Counted from the stretch's first letter, positions 1-12,149 are shown. The stretch: 64,000 bases of DNA from Macrocystis pyrifera (GCA_031763025.1 JASSKH010000002.1:19906168-19970167); one strand, 5' to 3'. The notes: generated from the letters alone by a model not told the origin. A program made the numbers and translations.

Positions 1-150
1 ACTTGGGTTTGGTGTACCCTGATGGCCTGGTTCGAGTTTTTCATACCGAACACTGGAAAAAAAGCGCTGGTGTGTTTTGTCATTTTATCCGTTAGGACAG
101 GAAATTAATTTTGCTTCTAGATACCCTAGGGAACCCTAGGGAATATGGTG
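1..150. repeat. Dispersed AT-rich repeat, copy 1
   Basis: This stretch is closely repeated at about 4938-5100. Shared blocks include a stretch ending gatggcctggtt, the block ccgttaggaca and the closing ctagggaata. A further diverged copy lies at about 4780-4860. No reading frame is supported. Copies of the same repeat therefore sit on both outer sides of the LINE-bearing segment at 0.17-4.6 kb. Confidence 0.7.
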
Positions 151-167
151 CACGCGGAGCTTCACGA

Positions 168-291
168 GGAGGCCAGACAGAGCCCATTCGTGCTTCCTGC
201 GAGTCTCGAGACACACGCGACGCCTAGCCATGCAAACGGCGACGGCGCTCCTTGCAACACCCCCCCTCTACCTGCCTGGAAGAAGTTGATA
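168..291 (+). repeat. Left half of a repeat split by LINE insertion
   Basis: The sequence from ggaggccagacagagccc to the C-rich ccctctacctgcc matches 14098-14203. The continuation of that repeat (gctgacacccgcg, gccgggctcgcccgcgg, gtgctctga) is found not here but at 4512-4600, beyond the LINE. The 14.1 kb copy is uninterrupted and so looks like the pre-insertion state of this site. Confidence 0.65.
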
Positions 292-300
292 GTATGCAAC

Positions 301-1048
301 AGAGCGGTAAAATGGTGAGATGAAGAAGTGAAAGAGGCTGTAAGAGCAAGGAGAAAGGCACACGCAAGGTATACATCGAGTAAAACTTCGACAGGGTGGG
401 AGGAATATGCTATAGCTAGAAAGAAAGTAAACGAGATGGTAGAGAAGAATAAGAAAGGGATATGGAAAGACGTAGTAAATAAAACGAATGAAGACTTTGA
501 GGGCGGGATGAAGCAGATGTGGGTAGGGATAAAAGGGATACTTGGCAAACAAGCAGGAGAGGCAGACACGGGAATAGCTACTCTAAGAGCACAGAACGGT
601 AAAATGGTTAGTAGTTCGAAGGGCAAAAGGGAGGTACTAGCAGAGCATTACCGAAAGCTAGGAACACCCACAGCCAGCGAAACGTTCGATGCAGAATTCG
701 AGAAGGAAATCAACGTGTGTGCAGCAGGCGAACGTAGATACATCAGAAAGGGAAGACAGTGGTTCGGGAGGGTTACATAGAGAGTTCACAAGGGAAGAAG
801 TAAAGAAGTGTGTAGCTAAACTTAAGAATAGAAAGGCAGCAGGGGCAGACCAAATAAATAGTGAATGAATTTAAGAATTACGGGGGAGAAGGAATGCTTG
901 CCATGATGATCATGTTGTATAACTGGATATGGAAAAACGAGTACGCACCTAGGAGGTGGAGAGAAGGAGTAGTAGTAAATTTTATTCAAGAAAGGAGATA
1001 AGGCTGACCCGGGGAACTATAGAGGGATAACGCTACTAAGCACAGTTA
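301..1048 (+). pseudogene. LINE ORF2: linker and N-terminal RT
   Basis: The linker reads DEEVKEAVRARRKAHARY and ends near 780. After a frame change, RT begins at about 783 with KKCVAKLKNRKAAGAD, then NYRGITLLSTV, the standard entry region of LINE reverse transcriptases. The frame is broken near 777 and 857. The RT is cut at about 1048 by an inverted-repeat element and resumes at about 2565 with KTFCKILNDRM, so the two halves are one gene. The product would copy element RNA at the target site. Confidence 0.85.
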
Positions 1049-2563
1049 GGGTGGGAATGGATTCGTTTTAGTACGTAAAAAAAAAAACAAAGGATGTCGC
1101 ATGGTCGTTATCGGGGGAAAAAAATCTTTAGGAAATTAACCAATCCGTGATTGGGAAAAAAAAACGTTTGCAACCAAAAAATCCGTTCTATGATGCTGCC
1201 TCTCAAAAATAAAATAAAAAGGAGTGCCGGCATCGATGTTGTGGCGTTGAGCTGTAGTTGGAAAAAAAGTCAGCCTTGCTTTTTGCACGACACGTGTTGC
1301 AGGACAGCGCACAACCAAGCCCAGAGGATGGAGTTGCAGCGTAGACACGGACGCGCGAGCGTGAACGAATCGCACGTTCTTGGGGAGGCCTTGGGATTGG
1401 CGACCGGCAGCACGAGAAAGCTGCCCCCCCCTGTGAAACACATCTTGTACAGATCAAGTCGCAGCATGCGGTCCTGTTTTACTGCTGTTAACAAGTAAAC
1501 AAGAAGAACATACCTCGTACCTACACACAGAGCATCGACACTCGGCTGCGTGTCGCTATACTGCACTTCGCCGAGACCGGGAGTTGGACAGCGCTGCCTG
1601 CACCTCCGTGACAGCGCGCCCCACTTCTAGCTCACGGGCAAGTTGTTGTTGTGCGTGCAGCTAGGCTTTTGAGCCTTGCGGCCAAGGCTGCAGTCACCAC
1701 GCGCCTGAAATATGCATGCTGCTGCTGTATGTACTCGTACGTACGTCGTACCACTCTGTCCGGAAATGTAAAGAAAAGCTTATTTTCACATTTATGATTA
1801 AACCATTCCTATATTTCCGGACAGGGTGGTACGCTAGAGTATTTTTACTCCGTCGTTTTCTCACGTGAGACAACAATAGTGATGCGTTCGCATCTGAACG
1901 CTAGGGGTAACTCGCTTCCTGCTGCATCAAGGCCCGATCACAGATGGTCTTCGCTGCTGCGATGACACCGGGTGTGATGGCGATCGCTCGTCGTGCGGCC
2001 GCCTTCATGTCTGGCACAGTTTGCCCGATACCATGAAGACTGGACGTCCCTTTGTTTTTATCTCGGGATATTTTTTGTCGAATTTCCCATCAACAATTGA
2101 CTCTTCAAAAGAGGGTCAACTCGTGCAACAGATTTCATGTCGGCGTCTTGTCGGATTCAGGTGCGGATTGCATTGCTGTGTGCGCAAAGTCATTCCGCAT
2201 CGATTGACTAGTTTAGATTTTCGAGTATAGTCAAATAGACAGAAAGATACGAATACAACCTAAAAAAATCGAGTTTTCCCCGCGTATTTCCACAAAAACT
2301 TAGCGGAGCAAAAATCTGCAGATCAAAACACAACCAGTCAGTGGATCATTCTCCATCGATGGGAGGTGTCTGTCAAACTTTATCATCCAATTCGTTTCCC
2401 TGGTCGAGTAATCAGGTGCTCGGTGCTACACGTGAATGTATTCTAAAACCAAGTAAATAGGGTGGTGGCAGACTATGTTTAAAAATTGTTCTTTCGACTT
2501 TTTTTGAACGGATTCTCGAATAGACTGGACATTTTTTTACGTCTAAAACGAATCCATTCCCAT
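1049..2563. mobile_element. DNA transposon (1.5 kb) inserted in the LINE RT
   Basis: The ends are inverted repeats of about 33 bp. The left end reads GGGTGGGAATGGATTCG at 1049, and its reverse complement closes the insert at about 2543-2563. The A/T runs after the core also match (gtacgtaaaaaaa against tttttttacgtc). Both junctions lie inside RT codons. The flanks carry gTTAg and gTAAg, so a short TA-containing duplication is likely but not exact. No transposase is recognisable, so it is probably non-autonomous. Confidence 0.75.
1751..1829. mobile_element. 79-bp MITE with TA duplication
   Basis: The inverted ends are CCACTCTGTCCGGAAAT and ATTTCCGGACAGGGTGG, which differ at one position. They are flanked by TA at 1749-1750 and 1830-1831. 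Size and duplication fit a Tc1/mariner-type miniature element. It is nested inside the 1049-2563 element, giving three insertion layers. Confidence 0.7.
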
Positions 2564-2564
2564 G

Positions 2565-4189
2565 TAAGCAAAACATTTTGTAAGATTTTGAACGATAGAA
2601 TGGGAACGATGATGGAGAAGGCAGACAAAATAAGCGAAGGGCAAGCAGGGTTTAGACCAAACCGTAGCTGCGTAGACCATGTGTGCACCTTAGGTAAGAT
2701 TATTCAAGGTAGGAAAGACGCGGGACTAACAACGTACTGTTTCTTTCTAGATGTGCAGAAAGCCTACGCCACAGTATGGAGAAATGGATTGTGGAAAAAA
2801 CTGTGGAAATAGGAATCAGAGGAAAGATGTGGAGAATGATGAAAAAGATGACGGAATGTGCGAGAAGTGCTGTGATGGTGGACGGGGAAATATCGAAGTA
2901 TGTCGATATTTTACAAGGAGTTGCACAGGGATATATGTTGTCACCTAACTTATTCAAGATATATATTAACGGCCTGATAGTAGCAGACGACGGAGCAGGG
3001 CAGGGAGTCACGGTAGGGTAAGATACGGTGTCGGGATTGATGTTTGCGGATGACTTCGTGGGGATATCAGAAACACCCGAAGGATTGCAGAAACAAATAG
3101 AGAAGGCGCTAGAATACACCAGGAAATGGAGGGTGACGGCGAACGTCAAGAAATGCGCAGTAGTTGTTTGCAACGAAGATAAGGTAAACCCGGTAAATTT
3201 CAGTTGGAAGTGGGGAGAAGATGAATTGCCGATCGTACACCAGTATACATACCTTGGCGTAGAGATCTCAAAAGACTGCTCTTGGGATACACACATAGCA
3301 AAAGTAATAGGAAAGGGTAAGGCACAAGCAGGCAAGATGGATGCGATCCTAACAGACCCGAACCTCGACACTAGGATTAAGAGATGTATCTTGATGAATG
3401 TGATAGTACCAAAGCTAGAATATGCAGGAGAAGTATGGGAAGGGAACGCGAAACTCGTAAAACAGTTGGAAACAGTATAAATGACAGCAGCTAAAAAAAT
3501 CCTAAGATGCTCAATCAAGTACGACTAGTAATACAGTATTGAGAGCAGAACTGGGAATGCGCCCACTCAAGACAAATAGAGACATGAGAAAGTTGAACTG
3601 GCAATATAATATAAGTAAGGAACATGCCAAAAAAGAGGTTGCCAGCCATAGTTGATAAGAGAAAGTAACAAAAAGGCGAGCTGGAATAAGGTGGGATGGC
3701 GTAGTTGAGAAAGTATGGAAGGATCTAGGGGGAAACCAAGCAGAGATGATGTCCGCCGGGAAGTTTGGGAGGTACAAGGCAGAAGTAGAAGAAAGGATAG
3801 AAACAAGGGAAAGGCTAGAGCTAAGAAACAAGGTGGAATCGGAAAAACACTCAAGAGATATACGGGGGATTGAGGGAAGGAATAGGAATGAAAACGTATT
3901 TGCATGGCCCAATGGACTTCGCGAAAACGCTGACACTGCGCTTTCGTGTAGGGGACCTGGACCTGCCAGAAAGAAGAAAGAGGTACACCAGTAGCCGGGA
4001 GGAGGAAGTAGACGCACAGATGTGCCCGTGTGGCAAAGCAATAGAGAGTAGAACTGACATAGTAGGAGAATGTGAAATATACAAGGAGGAACGGGATGTG
4101 TTAGAAGGAGATGAGGAAAATAGACGAAAGTGACATGGAGGAGTATGATACAATGAATAGCAGCGAGAAAACGATCGCTATCCTAGGAG
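2565..4189 (+). pseudogene. LINE ORF2: RT core and C-terminal region
   Basis: RT resumes at KTFCKILNDRM, then GQAGFRPNRSCVDHV, FFLDVQKAYATVWR, GVAQGYMLSPNLF and the catalytic box FADD at about 3043-3054. Frames change near 2812 and 3021. Thumb and connection segments run to about 3480, then stops occur near 3650. A Cys-rich C-terminal stretch at about 4021-4105 begins CPCGKAIESR and continues GECEIYKEERD, resembling the terminal zinc-binding segment of many LINE proteins. The reading carries on across the 4235-4340 insertion. Confidence 0.85.
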
Positions 4190-4234
4190 ATAGATGGTGG
4201 CCACAGGAGGCCAAACAGGAAGGGGATAAGATTA

Positions 4235-4340
4235 TTACGGGGGTCCATAGTTAACAGGACCAAATATTGTTAGTAAAAATACCTAAATATATAGGTTTTT
4301 ATGTATGCTATAGGTCCTGTTAACTATGGACCCCCGTAAT
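4235..4340. mobile_element. 106-bp MITE, Tc1/mariner-like
   Basis: Perfect 27-bp inverted ends begin TTACGGGGGTCCATAG and are flanked by TA at 4233-4234 and 4341-4342. The insert splits the C-terminal LINE coding region, which resumes just after it. Confidence 0.85.
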
Positions 4341-4342
4341 AG

Positions 4343-4471
4343 CAAAAAGTTTCTCTAATATATGGAAACAACGTAATGAGCGCCCAATTGTTGGAGGTGT
4401 CTCTATTAGGAGTAGGAACGGTGCTCCGTCTCGAAAGGGATGCGTGGTCAATGGTCAAATGACTAAGGCAA
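4343..4471 (+). pseudogene. LINE ORF2 extreme C-terminus
   Basis: After the MITE the frame reads NIWKQRNERPIVGG, then SRNGAPSRKGCV, and stops at TGA around 4469. It is continuous with the LINE reading upstream of the insertion (ILGDRWWP at about 4180). A run of 24 C follows at 4488-4511 and is either the element tail or part of the C-rich target. Confidence 0.7.
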
Positions 4472-4487
4472 GCAACAAATGAGTATG

Positions 4488-4600
4488 CCCCCCCCCCCCC
4501 CCCCCCCCCCCTGCTAGCACCCCCGCTGACACCCGCGGCGGCGCCGGGCTCGCCCGCGGTACCGTGCTCTGACTACACGCACGCGCATGAAACGAAATAA
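4488..4600. repeat. Poly-C run and right half of the split repeat
   Basis: C24 at 4488-4511 is followed by gctagcacccccgctgac and cggcgccgggctcgcccg. This matches 14203-14280 and completes the repeat half seen at 168-291. Confidence 0.65.
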
Positions 4601-4639
4601 AAGGGCTTCAGATTATATATAAGCAACGCTTGACTCGTA

Positions 4640-5110
4640 CCTGGTACGTTCGTTTGAAGACGAGTACACAGTACAAGAAGGCGCTTCTATTGACGAAGGT
4701 AGTGTTTATTCGAAAATATAAGCTGTACCGGGACATTTTTTGTCAGAAAACGGTATACCTTGACAGAAAATTTCATATGACTTCTGTTTGGTGTGCCCTG
4801 GTCACCTCGTTTTACTTTTCGTACCGTAAACTGGCAAAAATACGATGATGTACCGTTTTTTGGAGTTTTCGCAAGTTATACGGACGGACATGGATGTTTT
4901 CCAAAAAAAAACGGTATACCTTCACATAAAATGCCATCTAACTTGGGTTTGGTGTACCCTGATGGCCTGGTTTGGGTTTTTCGTACCGTAAACTGGCAAA
5001 AAAGCGATGGTATACCGTTCTTTGTCATTTTTTTTTTTTTCCGTTAGGACACAAATTAATTTAGCTTCTAGTTTACCATAGGGTAAACCTAGGGAATATA
5101 TCGACCATTG
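4640..5110. repeat. Tandem-like AT-rich repeat, copies 2 and 3
   Basis: Two diverged units share a block ending cgtaccgtaaactggcaaaa at about 4818 and 4983. The second unit continues as in 1-150. There is a poly-T run at about 5028-5040. No coding signal. Confidence 0.6.
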
Positions 5111-5689
5111 GAATGTGTTCGAAAATATAAGTCATGCGGACAGACAGACAGATTTACAATAACCGCAGATGATACTCAGTTTTACAAACTGAGAACACGC
5201 GCGGGCGCGCACACGTAGAAGGGCAAACATAAAATCGGACCGTTCTCGACCACAGTCTGGAAGCGACCAACCTGCACCCTCTTCAATGTTCGTGCATGTA
5301 GTACGCGTATTTCGCTTCCCGTATTTTCGTACTGTTTTAGTACGTATGCGAGCGTGCATTTTCCTACACCACCCGAGAGCCTACGGCCAGAGACCGTAGG
5401 AAAAAAAGGTTGTTGAGCGCCCGGTGATGCGAGAAAAACAGGGCTTACAGACGAACTAATTTGTGTGGACGATTGGCGTTTGTACTGGATTGCTTCATGT
5501 ATCCTTGCTGACCAGAGATCCGGGCCGTTAAGGGCATCGACTCCGGCCGTGCCTTCGGTGTATACTTCTGTACGCTGACATAAATACCTGAAGGTACCAC
5601 TGTACTTGCAATTGGCAACAACACTACAGTATGCCCCGCTGATGCACCGGCACCGCTTTATGCAGCAAGGTCGCGTGCGAGTGGACAGC
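5111..5689. other. No gene seen
   Basis: Short frames on both strands show no family motif. I see no repeat with another part of the window. Confidence 0.4.
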
Positions 5690-6135
5690 CTCCGAAATAC
5701 ACATGTCCGGGTAATTCCAACTAATATACAGGCGCCGAAATCGATTGCCTGGAAAAAGTCCAACTAGTAGACAGCATCCAAAAATAATTGCCTCGACAAT
5801 TCCAATCACGGAGAGCACCTAAAATCAAATGTATGGACCAATCCAAATAGTAGACAACATCCCAAATCTGTTGCCTGGACAACTTCAACTATTACCTGGT
5901 AAAGAGCATCTGCGTTCGATTTCCCGGCCAATTCAAATTAATATGAAACACCGGAATTCAAATATCCGGGCAATTCCAATTAATAGGCAGTTTCCGAAAT
6001 CGTCTGTCCCGGCAATTCCAACATACAGTCTCCGAAATCGATTGTCCGGGTACTTGCAATAGACAGTTCCTGAAGTTATTTGTCCGGACACTACAAATGA
6101 ACACTCTTAGACAGCTTCCGAAATCAATTGTAGAA
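5690..6135. repeat. Diverged minisatellite, ~42-bp unit
   Basis: The units approximate ccgggcaattccaa, then ttaatagacagtttcc, then gaaatcgattgt. About ten degenerate copies can be followed. They differ by many substitutions and small indels, so the array is old. Confidence 0.75.
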
Positions 6136-7078
6136 CCGAGTCTACTGGCGCGTAGGGTGTGATGCCTTTGCATTTAAGCTCCAATTGAAGGGAAGATAAG
6201 CCCCAAGCCTTTCACCCAAAACAAGAGTATCTTTGTGCTGTCGCGTACTGTAGTCGAGTAAACGGGCAGGATGCAGGATTTTTTACCCGACATACTCTGT
6301 GTAATCAAAAACAAACGAATTTTTCCTCGACTACACTGCGTATTCCGGTAAATCCTAATGTTCCGATCTATGCCGAGCGGTCGGAAGAATCTTGTGACAT
6401 TGACACGAGTACGGATAAAAACTGCAAATAATCATCCGACTAACTCTTGGGTATTTCCAAAAAAATACAATTACCGACCCAGTCGATCTACCTGCGAGCA
6501 TTTTAGTTGCAAGCATACTCACAAAACAGAGCGTTGACATCCTTCCTGAACCATCTCTGTATCGCATGCCCTAGTCTTTGCCCTGTTCATTGTAGTCTGC
6601 ACATCTGTTTACGTCTGGCTCCAAAAGCATACAACATGAGACAAAAACAATGTCTGGGGTTCCCCCAGAAAGGGCCAGCACGTAGTTTGAAAACGCTAAT
6701 CGACTCGAAAGATGGTATCAGTGGGATGAACAAATGCGTCGATATATAATATAATTAGTACCAGGTACGGCAGAAGAATCGCGAGAAAACTACAAAAATA
6801 TGAGCGTTCGTCGGCGACTGTCGTTGAAAATGCAAGATGGTGTTGCACGACGGCATACATGCGACGTTAGTTGACCAACTACAACTCAAGACTAGTACGA
6901 GATGCGTTTTGCCCCCCCCCCCCCCGCCCCGAATTCCAGGAATCCACCGGCCATCATTCTAGACACTCAGGCGACGCTCTTTCTTGATTCCCTCCCCACA
7001 AGCCGAACACAAACTTGTAAATAAACTGTGCGTACGTCAATTTGTAAGCTGGCACGGACTTGTTGGCGTGTCTCTGGT
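6136..7078. other. Intergenic, includes a poly-C run
   Basis: A C-run lies at about 6911-6926. The part from 7078 downwards is the 3' flank of the minus-strand RING gene. A polyadenylation signal is not clear. Confidence 0.4.
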
Positions 7079-8588
7079 TCAGAACAACACGAGACAGAGC
7101 ACCACGAAAGACCCAAGCACGAGCAGCAGCCGTGATAGAAACTCCTGCTGTGCCTCCTCCGCTGCGAACAACCTCTCCTCACCCACGGCGGCTGCCCTAC
7201 GACCAGCTGTCGCAGCTACCCCCCCTTCTCCCCCCATCCTCCCGCTGGCGCTCTCTTCTCTTGCTGATGTTGCGGCGGTTGTCCCCCGTTCTCCGTTCCT
7301 AGAATTTCCACGTTCCGCCAGGAAGGTGAAGCTTTGCTGTGACACGAAACCAGGAACGGCGGAAATAACGCAACATCAAAATGGCCGGGGAAGTCCGTGT
7401 GATATCATTTAAAACGCAATCGTTCAAGAGCACTGCTGTAAACAACTATCCTAACAAGCCGATTGCTCGACATACAGTCTGGCCATACTAAATAGCCTGG
7501 CGGGAGTATCGCCCCGGAGGAAAGGCACAAGTGACTTATACACGTACACCCACACTGGGTTTGAGATGAGGTCCTAACGTTAACTTTGCCGTCAACATAT
7601 AGCACCTCATCACAGTTGTGCCACTCACAAATTGCAACCCGAAGAGGGAAGGAAAGAAACCCAGACCAGCTTGGAAATGCAATTGACCGCCTGTGGCCCC
7701 AACCCCACCGGCTTCCATCCCTGTCCCACTTGCCCCAAACCCAGCCCACCCTCCGCCCATCCCTGCGCCGTGAGCGAACGGGTTAGGAGACCTGGGTCTC
7801 TCTGCTCGTGGCCGTTCTGCCTCCGGTCGACTGGGTACATTTCCATGTCCTGCAGACTTCGTTCTACCGTTAAAAGAAGGTGCGAAGCGTGGGAGTGTGG
7901 TAAATGCTGAAGCTACTGTAGGCTAAAAGCGTTTGTAATATAACTGAACTCGCAACTTATGTGCGTCGAGTGTGCAATCGCATTTTACGCGTCGCGTGAG
8001 TGAATTGCCAGAACAACCATACCAGTGCGGCGAGGTGAATGGCCACCAAATACACAGCCCGTTTGACAGAACTTTATGCAATGCACACATCCAAATGCGT
8101 TCATCCAGGGCACTGTTTGGGCAGAGCGTAGAAATCGAGGACAACCAAATAGATCAAAATCAGTTCCACGGAACCGAGGGTGAAGGTTGCGAAATCTCAC
8201 CTGGGGTCAACGTTTGCAGCCCCACGGCCATAAAGGGGAATGACGTTCGTAGCCGTGACCCCAGCCTTGCACACCGGGCACTCCGTCTGGTTGGTATTGA
8301 GCCACTGCAGATTGAAGCGTGGAAGCCAACGTGTGGACGGCGCAACGTAGCTACGCATATTTGTTTCGAGTCATCAATTGAGATTATTAAAGGAACCTGA
8401 CAGGGAATTGTTGTTAAGTGTGGCTGCGTTCCCTTTCAAGTAAAAACTTCACAGTGCAGGCCTTCACCATCTGATATTATTACTCACCCGGTACAAACAT
8501 GGCCAGCAGAAAAGATGACCACACCGCGTGACCACCGGCTCCGTCACCCCGTCCAGGCATATATTGCACTCGAAAGATGAATCTTCAC
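7079..8588 (-). CDS. RNF5/RNF185 (RMA1)-like RING E3 ubiquitin ligase, partial
   Basis: Four exons read in phase on the minus strand: 8588-8488, 8304-8201, 7830-7629 and 7336-7079. The three introns (183, 370 and 292 bp) start GTGAGT, GTGAGA and GTGAGT and end CAG. Exon 1 gives FECNICLDG, then [12 protein letters not shown]. Exon 2 gives [15 protein letters not shown], then IPLYGRG. Together they form the complete C3HC4 RING with the PLYGRG tail typical of this family. Exon 3 is Pro/Arg-rich, then Gly-rich, ending [11 protein letters not shown]. Exon 4 ends with a hydrophobic anchor, [16 protein letters not shown], at the stop. Family members sit in the ER/outer mitochondrial membrane by this C-terminal anchor and ubiquitinate membrane or misfolded proteins. 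About 220 residues are seen; the family is usually 180-250. The exon with the start codon was not found: an in-frame TAA lies just upstream, at 8617-8619. All key Cys/His are intact, so the gene is probably live. Confidence 0.92.
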
Positions 8589-11429
8589 CTGTATCAGGCG
8601 ATAAGGGCGTGGAAAATTATCCTGGCGAGCCTTGAAAAATGAAGGTAGTGTATGGACTACGGGGGCGTACGTACTTAGCGCAAGTAATGATAACACAATG
8701 CGGTACCATAGTATACGCATTGCCCTTACCGATTAAAACGACGTAGTCGACAACGTCTGTACCCCCTTTAGTTGCCGCTTGACTGGATATCGGTCGCCCA
8801 CGGCTTGTTAACGCCTAGTCGAAGCGACTCGAATCACGGTTTCATCTTTGAGTGCAAACTCACTGCTATCACGCTTCGCAACTCATCTCGTTCCAGCACT
8901 CAACCGCCATGGCCACGCTTAAGCGCCCATCATTCACGATAGTTTATCTCGCGGACGGTCAGAGTTCAACGGGTGGGGCGAATAGGAACGAGAAGGCTCC
9001 TAAACATCGAAACGCATCCAACAAATTACGCGAAACACTGCGCCCAATGAGACTGATGGTATAATATATCCTAAGCGGAAAGTGGACATGAGCTCGATCG
9101 CCCCACAACACAAGCCTGGCGTTATACCTTGGCAGTACAAATCATCCGCGCCGATCGATATTTTCGTTCCCCGCTCTCTTGCGTTCGAGCATGAATGCTG
9201 CCACGGGGAAAACGCTAGCAGGGCAGTAACTGCTTCCGATCGCAAGCAGATTACGCAAGAGTGGAAAGCAGGCACAAGGAACACCTGAAGAGGCTCCGAA
9301 CAGCGGGAGAAAGAACAGTCGGCAACCAGAATATAGCAACTCCAGCTTCCAGCGGGGAAGGATCTTGTTACGGATAAACATTAGACCTTCAAATAGGGGT
9401 TTAGGGTCCCCGGAAGTGTGCCGCGCAAGTCACTGATCTGCGACCGTAGCTGGGACATACGTGGGTCCTGGAGCGATGCCCAAACGTCGGCGAATATCTG
9501 CGCCGAAAACTACGGATATTGCCGACCTAGCGCTTCTCGGCCCGGGGCACATGCTATCGACAACATGCCGCCCCACCACAATTCTCGCTAATTCAACCCA
9601 ACCCCGCAGTACAAACGCGTATCCTCGCCTGGCAGGTGCCATACGTAAGGAAGCTCTGCATAGTACTTGAAGCTCTATAATAGTAACGAGCAATTGTTCA
9701 TCTTCGTAACCTCATCAGTAGATCCATATTTGGCGGCAAGCGCACGTCACAAACAGCATATCTTCATCGTGCGGTAGAAACCCTAGTTGAGGCAGTACAA
9801 TATGTGTTGTGTATCAAACCGAAACCTTGGCATCGGTAATCTCCCCGGACATAAAACGGCATTGGACTTGGGGGCACAACGTAAATTACATTGTAATCGG
9901 CGGAATATCAGCAAAGTCTGAGGGTATCTTCTTATCCTGTCATTGCCAACACGCAGGACAACCCCAAAAATTGGGTTCGAACATGAAGAGGTAAAAGACA
10001 GAGCACAAACACAGGAGCATCAGAAAACACGATGTACTTCGCGCCCTCTCTCATGGGTTGCTCAGTAGAATCCCAAAGGCTTTGTGTTCCCATAATTTCC
10101 CCCAGGCAATGCTAATCGGTGAGCTTAAGCGTGGCAGCCGTTGCGATGTTTCGGGTTAATACTAGAAGAGCGCCAAGAGTTGCCGAAGAACTAAGATAGC
10201 TACATACAATAACAGACAGTAAAAGCGCCAAGGGTTTCGTTGACAAATCATCAAACCTGATAATCTACAGACTGACTTTTAGACGGCAAAAAAAAACAAC
10301 GGATTCTTCGCCTACTCGCAATTGATTGGCTTATGAAAACAAATGGCATACAACAACTCACGACATCGTCGTGCGCTTTATCTACATCAAGTCGTTTTGA
10401 AAACATGCCTGTCTGCCTGTCTTTCTGATATCATGGTTCCGCGGCCGAAAGCGTTTCAGCGCCGTCTTCACGCACGCGTAGAGAGAATGGGCGACACGAC
10501 CAGTGGAACACTGTGTATAGTGCCGTGCCGAGTCGTGCCCGTCGCGTGATGGTGCATTGTCGACAGTTCTCAAGCGGTTCCAAGCCATAACGCCAGCATT
10601 GCTGCTGGCTTGATTTCTCAACCGAATAAACAGAAACAAGCAGCCCATTGGCCGATAATAATTCCACCCATTGAACAATCTCACGCCCGAGGCTGATGGC
10701 ATCTGTTAGAAAATTGGTCCGGCACGGGGGTTCGAACACGTATTTTAGTATATTCCAGTCAAGTAGAGCCAGCGTCGCTGCTGGTATCTACTTGAATTCA
10801 AAATATAAAACAGGGCCCCGATTGGTCAATGCTAATTTCCAAAAAAGCACACGGCACCATTGCTGGGGTGGTTTCTTCGCGTCCCAGGGGTCGGGGTTTC
10901 CATAATGTAGGTAGCGTTATTGTTACGGGGATGGGCGGTTTGCGTTCCCCGTTTGAGTATTCCGTTAATTCGGTGATTTGTTTGGCCGGGGATGAACCGG
11001 GAAAGCTGGGTATTCTACTGTAGTTACCTGCAGTGGTGCCAACTATCTGACTAATGGAGTTTCCCGGATTACGGAAGGCTTCTTTGCTACGGGTGGACCA
11101 CTCGCTGAGAAAGGGAGGTAAAAATAAAAGGCCCACTACAACTCATGACACATCAAGACCCATCGTCATCGACGATAGCGGTGCCGATGGCAGTGCCGAA
11201 GGCCGTCGGAGTTTATTTCATTACATGTTTGTGCGTAAGATGCAACCAAACAGCGCCAGTCGACTATTAAAAGTCAACTGAGGTCAGTTGTTGGCTAGTT
11301 TCGTCAGCGAACTGATATTTATCCAAGAAGCTTAGCCAACTCATAGCCCTACCTGTTCTGGGTTTGCGTCGACTTGATAGGTGTTTGATCCTCCCTTATT
11401 GAGGATGATTTGTTTATGCCAATAGTAGT
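8589..11429. other. Non-repetitive host-like DNA without recognised genes
   Basis: This should contain the 5' end of the RING gene. Short frames exist on both strands (for example a 70-codon plus frame from 8852 and a 112-codon minus frame ending at 10798), but none shows a known motif. Apart from the RING gene it is among the least repetitive parts of the window. Confidence 0.4.
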
Positions 11430-11474
11430 AGCACTATTGAATAGCAGCAGTAGCAGTAGCAGTGGTACTACTAC

Positions 11475-11524
<50 letters not shown>

Positions 11525-11560
11525 TTGGTAGTAGGTATCAGCAGTCAGTGGTGCTGTAGT
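11430..11560. repeat. (TAG)n microsatellite
   Basis: A near-perfect TAG array of about 20 units lies at about 11467-11524. Imperfect AGC/AGT repeats flank it on both sides. Confidence 0.95.
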
Positions 11561-12149
11561 AGTAGTATTGGTACTAGGTATTAACAGTCAGTGGGTGCTG
11601 CCGTTGCCACGAGTCTGCAGCTGTCACCATGAGTATATTATACTGCTTTTGAGAGTCATTAATTTAATTGCAGAGAAGCATTTCATCACAAGTGCAGATA
11701 TCTTTTTCATGATGCCCCTAATCGTAGGTAGACCTGTTGCTACCTATCGACGTTAAGAGTGATGATAGAGCTCTATTAATAGCGCTGTTGCCACGAGTCA
11801 GCTGCTGTTGCCGTGAGTACTTATTTGACAGGCAATATATATATTTTTCATGACAAATAGATGCAGATAACTTTTTCATCGTGCCCCAACCGTACGTATA
11901 CCTGTACATGAATGAATACGGAGAAGCTCATTCCTACTAATAGTGATGTTTTTGGTTATTTGGCCTTTCTGTATTATTGACGCTGCTTTTGACACGCAGG
12001 TAAACAATTCTGAAGTAGCTACACCTATGCCAATGGGAACGCCAAGTATCAATAAAAAGTTTGAATTCCGAAGATACCCGCCAAAAAAAATAGAACAGGC
12101 TTCCTATGGGTACGTTTAGAAAAAAAAAAGTTCCCAACTTTTGGAAAAG
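11561..12149. other. No gene seen; degenerate repeat fragments
   Basis: Two loose copies of a ~200-bp segment occur at about 11590-11730 and 11785-11910, each with gccacgagtc and a cagata-tctttttcat stretch. No supported coding region. Confidence 0.45.

Larger units (their letters stand above)
292..4511 (+). mobile_element. Non-LTR retrotransposon (LINE), 5'-truncated and decayed
   Basis: A plus-strand LINE lacks its endonuclease and starts in the linker between endonuclease and reverse transcriptase. It then carries RT, a C-terminal Cys-rich segment and a terminal ORF end near 4471, followed by a run of 24 C. Stops and frameshifts break it throughout, for example a TGA inside the KWWDEEV-like motif at about 311. 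Two DNA elements are nested in it (1049-2563 and 4235-4340). Its flanks are the two halves of a repeat that is intact at 14098. The clade (RTE/CR1-like) is not fixed by what I can see. Confidence 0.85.

Noticed and set aside
7405..8400. Plus-strand frames of 92-142 codons
   Set aside because: They are antisense shadows of the RING ligase exons and introns.
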